Shown here in pieces: positions 34,852 to 43,680 of a stretch of 64,000 nt of DNA. This stretch comes from UBA1422 sp041752735 (GTDB lineage Bacteria > Bacillota > Clostridia > Peptostreptococcales > Anaerovoracaceae). The translations under genes were made by a program, and so were the position numbers. The stretch lies in NCBI GenBank assembly GCA_041752735.1, contig JBGSVW010000020.1, forward strand, positions 62,001 through 126,000, in the 5' to 3' direction. How positions within the stretch are numbered: position 1 is the stretch's first letter; the number at the start of each line of letters is the position of its first letter. The notes under the pieces are model-generated. The model saw nothing but the letters and a program-made list of their open reading frames with translations. It was not told the DNA's origin and ran no database searches.

Positions 34852-35262
34852 ATGAATAAAGATGATATCAAAAAATTACTGCCTCATCGGGACGCCATGC
34901 TACTAATTGACGAAGCGGAACTACTGGACGGCGAAGCCGTGGCGAAATACACCGTTCGCGGGGACGAATGGTTTCTTCAGGGACATTTCCCGGGAAACCC
35001 GGTTGTGCCCGGCGTGATTCTATGCGAGATGATGGGCCAGTCCGCCTGCGTACTGGTGAACCAGGAAGGCGATTACACACCATATTTTTCAGGTATGGAC
35101 AACATACGCTTCAAGAACAAAGTTCTGCCCGGCGATGTGATAACCTTCCGCAGCAAAGTGGATCGGGCAAAAGGTCCCTTTTACTTCATAAAAAGTGCCG
35201 GTTATGTCAACGACAAACTGTGCGTAAGCGGGGAGCTTTCTTTCGCCGTGGTAAAGGGTTAA
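34852..35262 (+). CDS. fabZ: 3-hydroxyacyl-ACP dehydratase
   Basis: This 136-residue hotdog-fold dehydratase has H45 in LQGHFPGNPVVPGVILCEMMGQ-type active-site sequence and the catalytic acid E59. The start MNKDDIKKLLPHRDAMLLID is typical of FabZ. It is the last gene of the elongation operon, followed by the palindromic terminator at 35314. No accBCAD genes follow as they do in Streptococcus-type operons. Confidence 0.95.
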   Translation: MNKDDIKKLLPHRDAMLLIDEAELLDGEAVAKYTVRGDEWFLQGHFPGNPVVPGVILCEMMGQSACVLVNQEGDYTPYFSGMDNIRFKNKVLPGDVITFRSKVDRAKGPFYFIKSAGYVNDKLCVSGELSFAVVKG

Positions 35263-35313
35263 TCCATAAGCATAGAACCCAAAAATTCGAAAAATAGAGC
35301 AATATTTAATAAT

Positions 35314-35361
35314 AATCTGTACTTTTTTGGCAAATATCGGCAAAAAAGTACAGATTTTCTC
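35314..35361 (+). terminator. Palindromic terminator-like repeat, copy 1
   Basis: A perfect 16-bp stem (AATCTGTACTTTTTTG at 35314-35329 with its complement at 35341-35356), an 11-nt loop and TTCT after the stem. A very similar element occurs at 46251, after the ABC-2 permease gene. Because both arms carry T and A runs, it can end transcription on both strands. Confidence 0.75.
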
Positions 35362-35369
35362 GTTTTTCG

Positions 35370-35399
35370 TTGAAACAAGGGGCGATTGTGTGGTAATCT
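35370..35399 (+). promoter_or_regulatory. Possible promoter of the CmpB-like gene
   Basis: TTGAAA at 35370-35375, an 18-bp spacer and TAATCT at 35394-35399, 24 bp before the ATG. The -10 is weak. Confidence 0.35.
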
Positions 35400-35423
35400 C
35401 TTTGGAGGGGGACGGAGGAAACA

Positions 35424-36317
35424 ATGTTTTATGATTTGTTAATGTTTTTTTCCATTTATGGTTTCATCGGATGGTCTCTTGAAGTATGCTACCATGCCAT
35501 TGAAACGGGAAAATGGTCTAACCGTGGATTTTTGAACGGTGCAATATGTCCAATCTATGGAATTGGAGTTGTAACTATCTTGTATTTGTTGGAGCCTGTT
35601 TCGGACTTTGGACCGCTACTTTTTGTTGGCGGCGTGGTTTTATGCTCCGCTATTGAGCTCTTAACAGGTTACGTCATGGAAAAAATCTTTCATCAACGGT
35701 GGTGGGATTATTCCAACGAACGTTTCAACTTGAAAGGATATATCTGCCTTAAGTTTTCCCTGTATTGGGGAATTGGTGTGGTGTTTATCGTCAAGCTTGT
35801 ACACCCTTCCATCCAGAATTTTGTGGATTGGATTCCATATGACGTAGGCGCGGTCATTTTGATCGCCACATTAATGATTCTTGCAGTAGATGCGGTAGAT
35901 ACATTCCGAACCATCACCGGCATTAACAGGGAGCTGGAAACCATTCATGAAGCCGCTGCTGTCATCCGCAAAGTGTCCGACGGAATTTCCGAAAGACTGT
36001 TTGAAGGAACCATCAAAGCGGTTGAAGAGAAAGAAGAACTTGGACAGAAACTACAGAGCAACAAAGAAGAAGCAGAACTACAGATGGCTCTGGGCCGAGC
36101 AGAACTGGAGACCAAAGCATCCGAGTTAAAAGAACTGGCAGAGGATATGGCGAGAAAATTCAGACGTGGACAGAAAAGAATGCTACGGGCGTTTCCCAAT
36201 ATGCGGTCGACCCGATACGATACAGATATGGCAGCGGTGAGAGAGCTGATTGAAAAAAATAAAGTTAAGGTTTTAACAATGAGATGGGCGGGTATACGAA
36301 ATATCAGACATTATTAG
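35424..36317 (+). CDS. CmpB-family (putative ABC transporter type IV) membrane protein
   Basis: This 297-residue protein starts with the family block LLMFFSIYGFIGWSLEVCYHA, then NRGFLNGAICPIYGIGVV. It has about five membrane segments in the first 165 residues, including the EKIFHQRWWDYSNERFNLKGYICL loop. The last 130 residues form a long charged coiled coil (from about residue 170, with VEEKEELGQKLQSNKEEAEL) and a basic tail. The family is annotated as putative ABC transporter permease, but a transport role is unproven. GGAGGAAACA precedes the ATG. The flavodiiron gene follows after 10 bp. Confidence 0.75.
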   Translation: MFYDLLMFFSIYGFIGWSLEVCYHAIETGKWSNRGFLNGAICPIYGIGVVTILYLLEPVSDFGPLLFVGGVVLCSAIELLTGYVMEKIFHQRWWDYSNERFNLKGYICLKFSLYWGIGVVFIVKLVHPSIQNFVDWIPYDVGAVILIATLMILAVDAVDTFRTITGINRELETIHEAAAVIRKVSDGISERLFEGTIKAVEEKEELGQKLQSNKEEAELQMALGRAELETKASELKELAEDMARKFRRGQKRMLRAFPNMRSTRYDTDMAAVRELIEKNKVKVLTMRWAGIRNIRHY

Positions 36318-36327
36318 GAGGATTATC

Positions 36328-37542
36328 ATGCAAACACTGAAATTAAAAGACAATTTTTACTGGTTGGGTATACAGGACCCGGAACTAAAAGTTTTTGACA
36401 TCACTATGACCACGGAGTTTGGAAGCAGCTACAACTCTTACCTATTAAAGGGATCTGAAAAAACAGTGCTCTTTGAAACCGCCAAGGTTAAGTTCATGGA
36501 CGAGTATTTTGAAAAGCTGAACCAATTGGTTAACGCAGCAGAGATTGATTATCTGGTGGTGAGCCATACAGAACCGGATCACGCCGGCGCCATCGGTAAG
36601 CTAATTGAAATGAATCCCAAAATCGTTGTGGTTGGTTCTCAAATGGCTATCACATTTTTGAAAGAAATCACCAATGGGGAATTCAATTCCCATGTAGTGA
36701 AGGATGGGGATACCCTTACACTGGGAGACAAAAACCTTCGATTCATCAATGCGGTGAATCTGCACTGGCCCGATGCCATGTACACCTACATAGAAGAGGA
36801 TAAAATCCTAGTTACCTGTGACTCATTTGGCGTACACTATACATTTGACGACGTTTTGGTTTCTAAGTTGCGTGCAAAAGGCGAAGAAATATATCAGGAG
36901 TATCTAGGCGCAGTATACTATTATTATGCATGTATAATGAAACCGTTTCGCCCATTTGTGATACAGGCCATCAACCGCATCAAGAATCTGGAAATTGATA
37001 TGATTTGTACAGGGCACGGTCCGGTACTGGATGAAAACCCTTGGGAAATTGTACATCTTTATGAAGAGTGGGCAGCTGCACCTCCGGCAAATGCCAAGAA
37101 AACTTTGGTAATACCATATGTTTCCGCGTATGGGTATACGGCAATTCTGGCCGAAAAAATTGCCGAAGGCGTGAGAGCTGCCGGAGATTATGATGTGAAA
37201 CTGTTTGACATGGTTGAAGCGGATCAGGATGAAGTCATTGCAGAAATGCTAATGGCCGATGGACTGCTATTGGGTACGCCAACGATGGTGGGCGATGCAT
37301 TGGAACCTATTGCAGACTTGCTTTTAAGAGTGCATCCTATTCAGGTGGCAGGCAAACCCGCATCAGCGTTTGGATCCTATGGTTGGAGTGGCGAAGGCGT
37401 TCCAAACATTCTGGCAAGACTGGGGCAGCTTCGCATGAAGGTATTCGAAGAAGGATATAAAGTCCGTTTCAATCCAAGCACAACACAACTGGAAGCTGCT
37501 TTTGATTTTGGGAAACGCTTCGCAGAAGGGTGCTTGAAGTAG
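36328..37542 (+). CDS. Flavodiiron protein (A-type flavoprotein, FprA family)
   Basis: This 404-residue protein has two domains. The metallo-beta-lactamase-like part (1-250) has diiron ligands H80, E82, D84 and H85 in SHTEPDHAGAIG, a further His in HWPDAMYTY and the distal His in CTGHGPVLDENP. The flavodoxin part (255-404) has the FMN loop PYVSAYGYTAILAEKIAEG. Such proteins reduce oxygen to water or nitric oxide to nitrous oxide and protect anaerobes. No rubredoxin gene is adjacent. AGGAGG precedes the ATG, and it may be co-transcribed with the CmpB-like gene. The stop is TAG. Confidence 0.93.
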   Translation: MQTLKLKDNFYWLGIQDPELKVFDITMTTEFGSSYNSYLLKGSEKTVLFETAKVKFMDEYFEKLNQLVNAAEIDYLVVSHTEPDHAGAIGKLIEMNPKIVVVGSQMAITFLKEITNGEFNSHVVKDGDTLTLGDKNLRFINAVNLHWPDAMYTYIEEDKILVTCDSFGVHYTFDDVLVSKLRAKGEEIYQEYLGAVYYYYACIMKPFRPFVIQAINRIKNLEIDMICTGHGPVLDENPWEIVHLYEEWAAAPPANAKKTLVIPYVSAYGYTAILAEKIAEGVRAAGDYDVKLFDMVEADQDEVIAEMLMADGLLLGTPTMVGDALEPIADLLLRVHPIQVAGKPASAFGSYGWSGEGVPNILARLGQLRMKVFEEGYKVRFNPSTTQLEAAFDFGKRFAEGCLK

Positions 37543-37579
37543 GTTCTGTGAACATCCTGTGAAACTTGCCCCAGGGCAA

Positions 37580-37608
37580 TTGACACTGGAACTTTTCGGG
37601 GTTAGTAT
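37580..37608 (+). promoter_or_regulatory. Predicted promoter of the NlpC/P60 gene
   Basis: A perfect TTGACA at 37580-37585, a 17-bp spacer and TAGTAT at 37603-37608. The leader of about 70 nt has a short GCTG/CAGC hairpin within GGCT/AGCC pairing (near 37640-37665). It does not match the c-di-AMP riboswitch consensus I remember. Confidence 0.65.
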
Positions 37609-37683
37609 GACAAAAGAGCCACAAACTGTAACATTTTACGGGCTGGCACGTCAGCAAATTAGCCAAACTGAAAGGGACCTAAC

Positions 37684-38847
37684 ATGGATATTAAAAAAGT
37701 GAGAGACTCCTTTAAAACGGCGTTTGTTGCATCTAAAAAACAAATGCACAGACAAATAAACAGACTGTACATAGAAATCACCGCAACCCTCAATTGCTTT
37801 ATGAATCAACTGCATCACTCCATTGAAGGACACAAAATTAGACAGAAAACCATTTCTGTCATGGCTCCTTTTCTGGCGGTGATGCTTTTTACGTGTTACA
37901 TTTTTGTAACAGCACCTTATGGGTTAACGGAGGATGGCAAAAAAATTGAACAACCCTACGTTATCAAAGCAGGAGTCATTGAGTTGGCAGTAGTGGAAAG
38001 CGCCACTGTGGCGGAACAAGTAATGGTACAGTTTCAGCAGGCATTTTTGTCTGATGGGGCTCAACTTGTTTCATTTGACACAAAACCGTTCCTGAACATT
38101 GACCAAAAAGATTTGGAGCGTGCAAGTGGTCCGGTAACAGTTTTGAGCCAGACAGAGGCATTGGATGCCTTGATTCAGTCGTGTGAAGGTCTGAATCCAT
38201 TAATGACAGCCACCTTGACAGAACAGCTGGTAGAAAATAAAGTAGTACCCTATACTTCAACACAAGAGAACGCCAGTGATTTGACTGTGGGAACCAAGAA
38301 AGTCAAAACCGCAGGGGTAAACGGCGCAATCGCCAATACCGTTAGTATAACCAAAGTCAACGGGCAGATTGTTGCATCTACTCTATTAAATGAAACAATC
38401 GTCACAAACCCAGTAAATGAAGTTATTTTGGTGGGAACAAAACCGGTTCGAACTTATACCTATGCGTCGTCCTCTCTATCCACATCCGGCAAGGCCATTG
38501 CAGGAACAACCGGTAATGCCGTTATCGCTTATGCAAGACTTTTTCTGGGTAACCCTTATCAATATGGAGGCACTAGCCTAACCAACGGAACGGACTGCTC
38601 GGGATTTACCATGAGTGTCTACGCGCACTTTGGTGTCTCGTTGCCCCACGCCTCTTCCGCCCAAAGATACGTCGGCACAGCGGTTTCATACAGTCAGGCA
38701 CAACCTGGAGATATCATTTGCTATTCCGGACATGTGGCCTTATATATGGGTGGCGGCAAAATTATCCATGCAAGCACTGAAAGAACGGGCATCATCATTG
38801 GATCCGCAACTTACAAACCCATACTGACCGTCAGAAGAATTCTCTAA
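37684..38847 (+). CDS. Cell-wall hydrolase with G5 domain and NlpC/P60 peptidase
   Basis: This 387-residue protein has a cytoplasmic basic N-terminus (1-60) and one membrane segment (about 60-77, VMAPFLAVMLFTCYIFVTAP). An extracytoplasmic stretch with a G5-like domain follows (about 185-260, KVVPYTSTQENASDLTVGTK to EVILVGTKPV). The C-terminal NlpC/P60 domain has catalytic C305 in NGTDCSGFTMSVY, H350 in YSGHVALYMG and H362 in IIHAS. It should cut peptidoglycan stem peptides outside the membrane. AAAGGGACCTAAC precedes the ATG. It is a single-gene unit with its own promoter and terminator. Confidence 0.9.
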   Translation: MDIKKVRDSFKTAFVASKKQMHRQINRLYIEITATLNCFMNQLHHSIEGHKIRQKTISVMAPFLAVMLFTCYIFVTAPYGLTEDGKKIEQPYVIKAGVIELAVVESATVAEQVMVQFQQAFLSDGAQLVSFDTKPFLNIDQKDLERASGPVTVLSQTEALDALIQSCEGLNPLMTATLTEQLVENKVVPYTSTQENASDLTVGTKKVKTAGVNGAIANTVSITKVNGQIVASTLLNETIVTNPVNEVILVGTKPVRTYTYASSSLSTSGKAIAGTTGNAVIAYARLFLGNPYQYGGTSLTNGTDCSGFTMSVYAHFGVSLPHASSAQRYVGTAVSYSQAQPGDIICYSGHVALYMGGGKIIHASTERTGIIIGSATYKPILTVRRIL

Positions 38848-38912
38848 AACGGAAGCTTATTAGAGTTTCGGAGGATTCACAGCCTGAAGGAGAGAAGCAT
38901 TAAATATAAAAC

Positions 38913-38949
38913 AAGCCGTATCAGTATTCAACTGACACGGCTTTTTCTT
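38913..38949 (+). terminator. Intrinsic terminator between convergent genes
   Basis: A 13-bp stem with one mismatch (AAGCCGTATCAGT with ACTGACACGGCTT), loop ATTCA and TTTTTCTTTT. It ends the NlpC/P60 gene and may also work for the diguanylate cyclase on the other strand. Confidence 0.88.
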
Positions 38950-38995
38950 TTGATTCATTGATTGGGATACGTTGGAGCGCTTAGGATATGGTTGG

Positions 38996-40336
38996 CTATA
39001 TGATGGCGTAGCGGTCTTTGCCGCTGCGTTTCGCTATGTATAAGGCCTTGTCCGCCCGATGGAACATTTCCTCAAATTTGATATTTTCGTTGACGGTTAG
39101 GGTTACACCGAAACTGACTGAGACTGGAAGATCAAAATTGAACATCCCAGAAAGCCCTCGTATTTCCGTTGCAAAATCATGTATTTTGTTGATAACAACT
39201 TCGTCGGTTTGGGTATCGGTAAGAAAGACGATGAACTCGTCTCCGCCAAAACGACCCACTACATCGCATTTTCGAGTATACTTCTGCAGTATGTCAGAGA
39301 TTCCAATAAGTATTTCATCACCTTGCAGATGACCGTAGGTATCGTTGATGGCTTTAAAATTATCAATATCCAGAACCATCATGGCACAACGTGATTCAGG
39401 TGTACCTTTGCTCAGATAAAAATCCACAGCTTCTTCTGTGGCAGTACGATTCAACAAGGAAGTCAATGAGTCCCTTTCTGATTTTTTCAGAAGGTATTTA
39501 TTTTCCTCTTCCAGCACTGTTTGCTTGATGCGTGAATCGATGTTCATGACGCAGTATAGATAATATTCGTCTTCCACCGGCAGTATAGTAATGGCAGAGT
39601 AAATGAAATCGCCGTCCTTCGTTTCCCTGAGCCTGCATTCATAGTAAGCATAGCCTTCCTGATTCACCTTACTACGAATATTTTGGAAATCGGTGAAATG
39701 CAAGAATGCCAGTTGCTCCTCAGGGTGGACATAATGATGGCTTTGATGTTCAAAATATACTTGGCAGTTGGTCACTGTGTTGAGCTTTTCTTTGCCGGGG
39801 TGCTTTGAAGAAACCGGCATAATTGTATTGGCGGCCAGATTCACCTCACAGATTCGGTCAAAAACTGCCATTAGGCTTTTGCTGTATTTGTTTAATTCCT
39901 TGGAACGTTCCAGTATTTTTTCTTCGGTAATGTCTACGATTACTTCTTGAAAATAACGTTCCTCGTTGGGCAGGTTAATCATGTCCAATGTGCATCTTGT
40001 GAAGCGGATGGATCCATCCTTGCAAAGCGCTTTGACTTCATAGGTTACCGGGGCATTACCGGTCAGACGCTTGTTGATGGCGCCTTCAACGATACTCCGC
40101 TCTTCAGGCAAAATGTCCACGAAAAAATCGTTATTCGTATATAAATCATATTCCGAATAATCCATACCACCATCATAACCGTATATTTTGAGATAACCTG
40201 AATTTAGAAACAAGATGACAGGATTTGCATTTACAGTATAAATGCCAATTCCGCAAGGCAGAGCATTGTAAACGCTCTGAAGGAATTCTTTGCTTTCTAT
40301 GAGACTTACGTCTCGGATACCTGTGCCCCTAGACAT
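38996..40336 (-). CDS. PAS-GGDEF diguanylate cyclase
   Basis: This 446-residue soluble protein has two PAS-like parts (about 15-140 and 165-270) and a C-terminal GGDEF domain. The catalytic loop GGDEF is at 364-368. The product-inhibition I-site R-K-C-D lies five residues before it. DIDNFKAINDTYGHLQGDEIL is the substrate and metal region. It should make c-di-GMP in response to a signal bound by the PAS domains. No membrane segment is seen. GAGAGG precedes the ATG. It is a single gene, divergent from htpG. The stop is TAG. Confidence 0.92.
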   Translation of the reverse strand: MSRGTGIRDVSLIESKEFLQSVYNALPCGIGIYTVNANPVILFLNSGYLKIYGYDGGMDYSEYDLYTNNDFFVDILPEERSIVEGAINKRLTGNAPVTYEVKALCKDGSIRFTRCTLDMINLPNEERYFQEVIVDITEEKILERSKELNKYSKSLMAVFDRICEVNLAANTIMPVSSKHPGKEKLNTVTNCQVYFEHQSHHYVHPEEQLAFLHFTDFQNIRSKVNQEGYAYYECRLRETKDGDFIYSAITILPVEDEYYLYCVMNIDSRIKQTVLEEENKYLLKKSERDSLTSLLNRTATEEAVDFYLSKGTPESRCAMMVLDIDNFKAINDTYGHLQGDEILIGISDILQKYTRKCDVVGRFGGDEFIVFLTDTQTDEVVINKIHDFATEIRGLSGMFNFDLPVSVSFGVTLTVNENIKFEEMFHRADKALYIAKRSGKDRYAII

Positions 40337-40460
40337 ATATAAACCTCTCGCTATAGCAGGAATATTAATTCTAGTCCTAATCTATCGCCGCGAAAAGATT
40401 ATAACACATTGAAAAGAAAATGGTACTCTTATTCTATTAACAACTGGCAGGTTTTTGGTC

Positions 40461-40489
40461 TTGACCTTCGGATGTAAAAAGTGTATATT
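40461..40489 (+). promoter_or_regulatory. Sigma-A promoter of htpG
   Basis: TTGACC at 40461-40466, a 17-bp spacer and TATATT at 40484-40489, directly followed by the CIRCE element. Confidence 0.75.
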
Positions 40490-40493
40490 GATT

Positions 40494-40520
40494 TTAGCAC
40501 TCAAATAGAAAGAGTGCTAA
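40494..40520 (+). promoter_or_regulatory. CIRCE element (HrcA operator)
   Basis: A perfect TTAGCACTC-N9-GAGTGCTAA inverted repeat. It lies 5 bp after the -10 box, so HrcA binding would block htpG transcription. Confidence 0.96.
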
Positions 40521-40595
40521 AATCGGGCGCCGGTGGTTTGCTCACACAAACAAAACGTTCGCCTGTTACATTTTCTATTATATGGAGGTTTGAAA

Positions 40596-42536
40596 ATGGC
40601 AAAAAAACAATTCAAGGCTGAATCCAAGAGACTCTTGGACCTGATGATCAACTCCATTTATACCCATAAGGAAATTTTTCTTAGGGAGTTGATCTCCAAT
40701 GCCAGTGATGCAATGGACAAGTTATACTATCGTAGCCTGGAAACCGGCACCACCGGGATTCATCGTGAAGGCCTGTCAATCCGGATTGATATCGATAAAG
40801 AGAAGCGGCAGCTAATCCTTTCGGACAACGGCATTGGCATGACGAAAGAAGAAATGGAAGACAACCTGGGCATCATTGCCCGCAGTGGTTCCTTGCTTTT
40901 CCGCAACGAAGCGGAAGCCAAAGGGGCAACAGATAGCGCGGACGGACAAGCAAGCGCGGCAGTCCAACCGGATATTGATATCATCGGACAGTTTGGCGTA
41001 GGATTCTACTCAGCGTTCATGGTCAGTGAAAAAGTACAGGTGATTTCCCGTGCTTTTGGTTTTGACGATGCATTCCTGTGGGAGTCCTCAGGAGCGGATG
41101 GATACATTATCAAGGAAACGGCGAAAGACGAAATCGGGACTCAAATCATTTTGACCATCAAACAGAGCAACGGCGACGAAGACTATGACCAGTACCTGAC
41201 AGAATACAGAATCAGAGAACTGGTAACTCGTTACTCGGACTATATCCGATATCCCATTCAGATGATGGTTGAAAACCGAAGATCCATCGGCGAGACAGAA
41301 GAAGATAAGATGCCTGAGTTTGAAACTTTTATGGAGCTGGCAACACTCAATAGTATGATTCCCGTCTGGAAAAAACAGAAAAGCGAACTTGCCGAAGGCG
41401 AGTATAACGAGTTTTACAAAAATAAATTCCATGACTTTACCGACCCGGCAAAGGTCATTTATACCAATGTAGAAGGAGCGTCAAGCTACACTGCACTGAT
41501 GTTTGTGCCGGGACGACCTGCTTATAACTACTATTCCAGAGACTATGAAAAGGGATTGCAGTTGTACTCCTCCGGCGTGCGGATTATGGATAAATGCCCG
41601 GAATTGCTTCCGGATTACTTCAGTTTCGTCCGCGGACTGGTGGATTCCCAGGATTTATCCCTCAACATTTCACGGGAGATGTTGCAGCATGACAGGCAAC
41701 TGCGGGCCATCGCCGAACGTCTGGAAAAGAAAATCAAATCAGAACTTGAGAGCATGCTGAAGACCGACCGGGAAGGGTACGAAGCTTTCTATAAGAACTT
41801 TGGTATGCAACTAAAATATGGACTTTACGACAAATTTGGTTTAAATTCAGATTCTCTTAAAGACTTGATTCTGTTTTACTCCTCGTTGGAAAAGAAAATG
41901 GTTACCTTTTCTGAGTATGTTTCCCGGATGCCGGAATCCCAAAAGTACATATATTACGCCGTATCCGGTTCGGTAGAAAAAGCGGATCAACTGCCACAGA
42001 CAGAAATACTAAAAGAAAAGGGTTATGAAATTCTTTATTTGACTGATGATGTGGACGAGTTTGCACTTCAGGCACTAAGGGAGTACGACAAAAAACCATT
42101 CCGTTCCGCTTCTTCAGGAGAACTTGATTTACTGGAAACCGAGGAAGAAAAAGAAGAAACCCAGAAGCAGGAAGAAGAAAGCAAAGAAATGCTGGCCTAT
42201 ATGAAGGAACACTTGGGAGACAAAGTTGCCGAAGTACGTCTTTCCCGTCGGTTAAAGCAACATCCGGTATGCTTGGCCGCCAAGGGTGGACTTTCTCTGG
42301 AAATGGAACAGGTGCTCCGTGCTATGCCCATGGAAGAGGAAATCAAGGCGGAACGTGTCCTTGAAATCAATGCCAGCCATCAAGTGATGTTCGTCTTGAC
42401 CGACGCATATGCAAATGACAAAGATAAGCTGGATAAGTATACGGATTTGCTTTACAACCAAGCCATGCTTATGGCCGGATACGAGTTGGAGGACCCTGTG
42501 GCATTTGGAAATGCCATCTGTGAATTAATGATATAA
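40596..42536 (+). CDS. htpG: Molecular chaperone Hsp90
   Basis: This 646-residue ATP-dependent chaperone has the N-terminal GHKL ATPase with IFLRELISNASDAMDKL, DNGIGMTKEEM and GQFGVGFYSAFMVS. The middle domain has SGVRIMDKCPELLPDYFSFV and RGLVDSQDLSLNISREMLQ. The C-terminal dimer domain follows an acidic linker rich in Glu (about residue 510). It helps fold and remodel client proteins in the cytoplasm. The open frame extends to 40533, but TATGGAGG precedes the ATG at 40596. Control is by HrcA through the CIRCE box. Confidence 0.96.
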   Translation: MAKKQFKAESKRLLDLMINSIYTHKEIFLRELISNASDAMDKLYYRSLETGTTGIHREGLSIRIDIDKEKRQLILSDNGIGMTKEEMEDNLGIIARSGSLLFRNEAEAKGATDSADGQASAAVQPDIDIIGQFGVGFYSAFMVSEKVQVISRAFGFDDAFLWESSGADGYIIKETAKDEIGTQIILTIKQSNGDEDYDQYLTEYRIRELVTRYSDYIRYPIQMMVENRRSIGETEEDKMPEFETFMELATLNSMIPVWKKQKSELAEGEYNEFYKNKFHDFTDPAKVIYTNVEGASSYTALMFVPGRPAYNYYSRDYEKGLQLYSSGVRIMDKCPELLPDYFSFVRGLVDSQDLSLNISREMLQHDRQLRAIAERLEKKIKSELESMLKTDREGYEAFYKNFGMQLKYGLYDKFGLNSDSLKDLILFYSSLEKKMVTFSEYVSRMPESQKYIYYAVSGSVEKADQLPQTEILKEKGYEILYLTDDVDEFALQALREYDKKPFRSASSGELDLLETEEEKEETQKQEEESKEMLAYMKEHLGDKVAEVRLSRRLKQHPVCLAAKGGLSLEMEQVLRAMPMEEEIKAERVLEINASHQVMFVLTDAYANDKDKLDKYTDLLYNQAMLMAGYELEDPVAFGNAICELMI

Positions 42537-42605
42537 GTCAAATTGCATCATAGTAATTGCAACATAAAATTATAAGATTGCCCCTTCTAGAGTTTTGGAT
42601 ATCAT

Positions 42606-42634
42606 TTGTATTCCGCCTATAGAAGGGGTATAAT
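42606..42634 (+). promoter_or_regulatory. Promoter of the second diguanylate cyclase gene with an inverted repeat
   Basis: TTGTAT at 42606-42611, a 17-bp spacer and TATAAT at 42629-42634. An inverted repeat CCCCTTCTA (42581-42589) and TAGAAGGGG (42620-42628) has its right arm between the -35 and -10 boxes, which could be an operator. It may also act as a weak htpG terminator. Confidence 0.55.
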
Positions 42635-42711
42635 TATACTCAAATGTTGCAAAAATTGGTTTGAGACAAGGTACACCCGAAGCAACACGCAATAAACACA
42701 GGAGACAATTT

Positions 42712-43677
42712 ATGAATTTGGAACAGCATTTTTTTTCAGCAATATACCGGTATGCCCCCATTGGATTGGTCATACTGGATAAAACCGCAGCGGTGGTGGA
42801 TGCAAATGATTATATGTTCAATTTATTTAAAGTCGAGAAAGCAAATTATCAGGGTCAACAGTTTGGCAACTTATTCAATTGTTCAAACGTTGTGGACTCA
42901 GACAGGATTTGTGGCGAAACGCAAGCTTGCACCTTTTGCAAAATACGGGCCGGATTGGTGAAGGAGATCACCACTAAGCAACCACTCCAGGATCTGGAAC
43001 TAATGAATGCCCATAAAATAGGCGGTATCGACAAACCACTATGGCTAAAACTGTCTGCTAGTACCGTTGAAATGGCGGAGGAGTTGTTTTTGGTGGTATC
43101 GTTTACTGATATTACCAGAGAGAAACAGTACGAAGAACTGCTTCAGCACGAATTGACCATCGATGGGGCGACGGGTACCATCAACAAAAGTAGCTTGATT
43201 GAAATTCTTAAAGAGTTGCCCGGATTCGCAGAAAACAACAAAATGGTATCTGTTGGCATCGTGGATATGGACGACTTCAAATTGATTAACGATCATTATG
43301 GTCATTTGACCGGAGACAAGGTATTGGAAAGTTTTTCTCGGATTGCCAGAGACTCCATGCGAAAACAGGATATCATCGGTCGCTTTGGCGGTGAAGAATT
43401 TATGTTTGTTTTCCCAGGGGTTGAGCTGGTTGGCGCAGCGGCAATTATGAAGAGAATCCACAGTGCGCTTAGAAGCGAGTTCCATGAAAAAGTAGAAGGA
43501 ATAGGCTTCAGCGCAGGATTTATCCAGCTGAATCCTGAGACAATTCAATCCATGACAACAGAAGAAATCATTGAAACGGTGGATGGGCTGTTGTACCGAG
43601 CAAAGGCTGAAGGCAAGCGCAGATTTGTCTCACCGGATTGGTCGTCACCGCTACAACAAAAAGAAAGTGAGGAATAG
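42712..43677 (+). CDS. Diguanylate cyclase with Cys-rich PAS domain
   Basis: This 321-residue soluble protein has an N-terminal PAS domain (about 8-125) and a C-terminal GGEEF domain. The catalytic loop is at 226-230 in RFGGEEFMFVF and the I-site R-K-Q-D lies five residues upstream, so c-di-GMP feedback is expected. The PAS domain carries four cysteines (C57, C67, C73, C76, spacing x9-x5-x2) that could bind a metal or Fe-S cluster; this is inference. GGAGACAATTT precedes the ATG at 42712. It ends 3 bp before the ABC ATPase gene, so it probably forms an operon with the exporter. The stop is TAG. Confidence 0.9.
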   Translation: MNLEQHFFSAIYRYAPIGLVILDKTAAVVDANDYMFNLFKVEKANYQGQQFGNLFNCSNVVDSDRICGETQACTFCKIRAGLVKEITTKQPLQDLELMNAHKIGGIDKPLWLKLSASTVEMAEELFLVVSFTDITREKQYEELLQHELTIDGATGTINKSSLIEILKELPGFAENNKMVSVGIVDMDDFKLINDHYGHLTGDKVLESFSRIARDSMRKQDIIGRFGGEEFMFVFPGVELVGAAAIMKRIHSALRSEFHEKVEGIGFSAGFIQLNPETIQSMTTEEIIETVDGLLYRAKAEGKRRFVSPDWSSPLQQKESEE

Positions 43678-43680
43678 AGT

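Noticed and set aside
37615..37683. c-di-AMP riboswitch before the NlpC/P60 gene
   Set aside because: Such switches often precede this gene type, but the short leader lacks the expected conserved segments.
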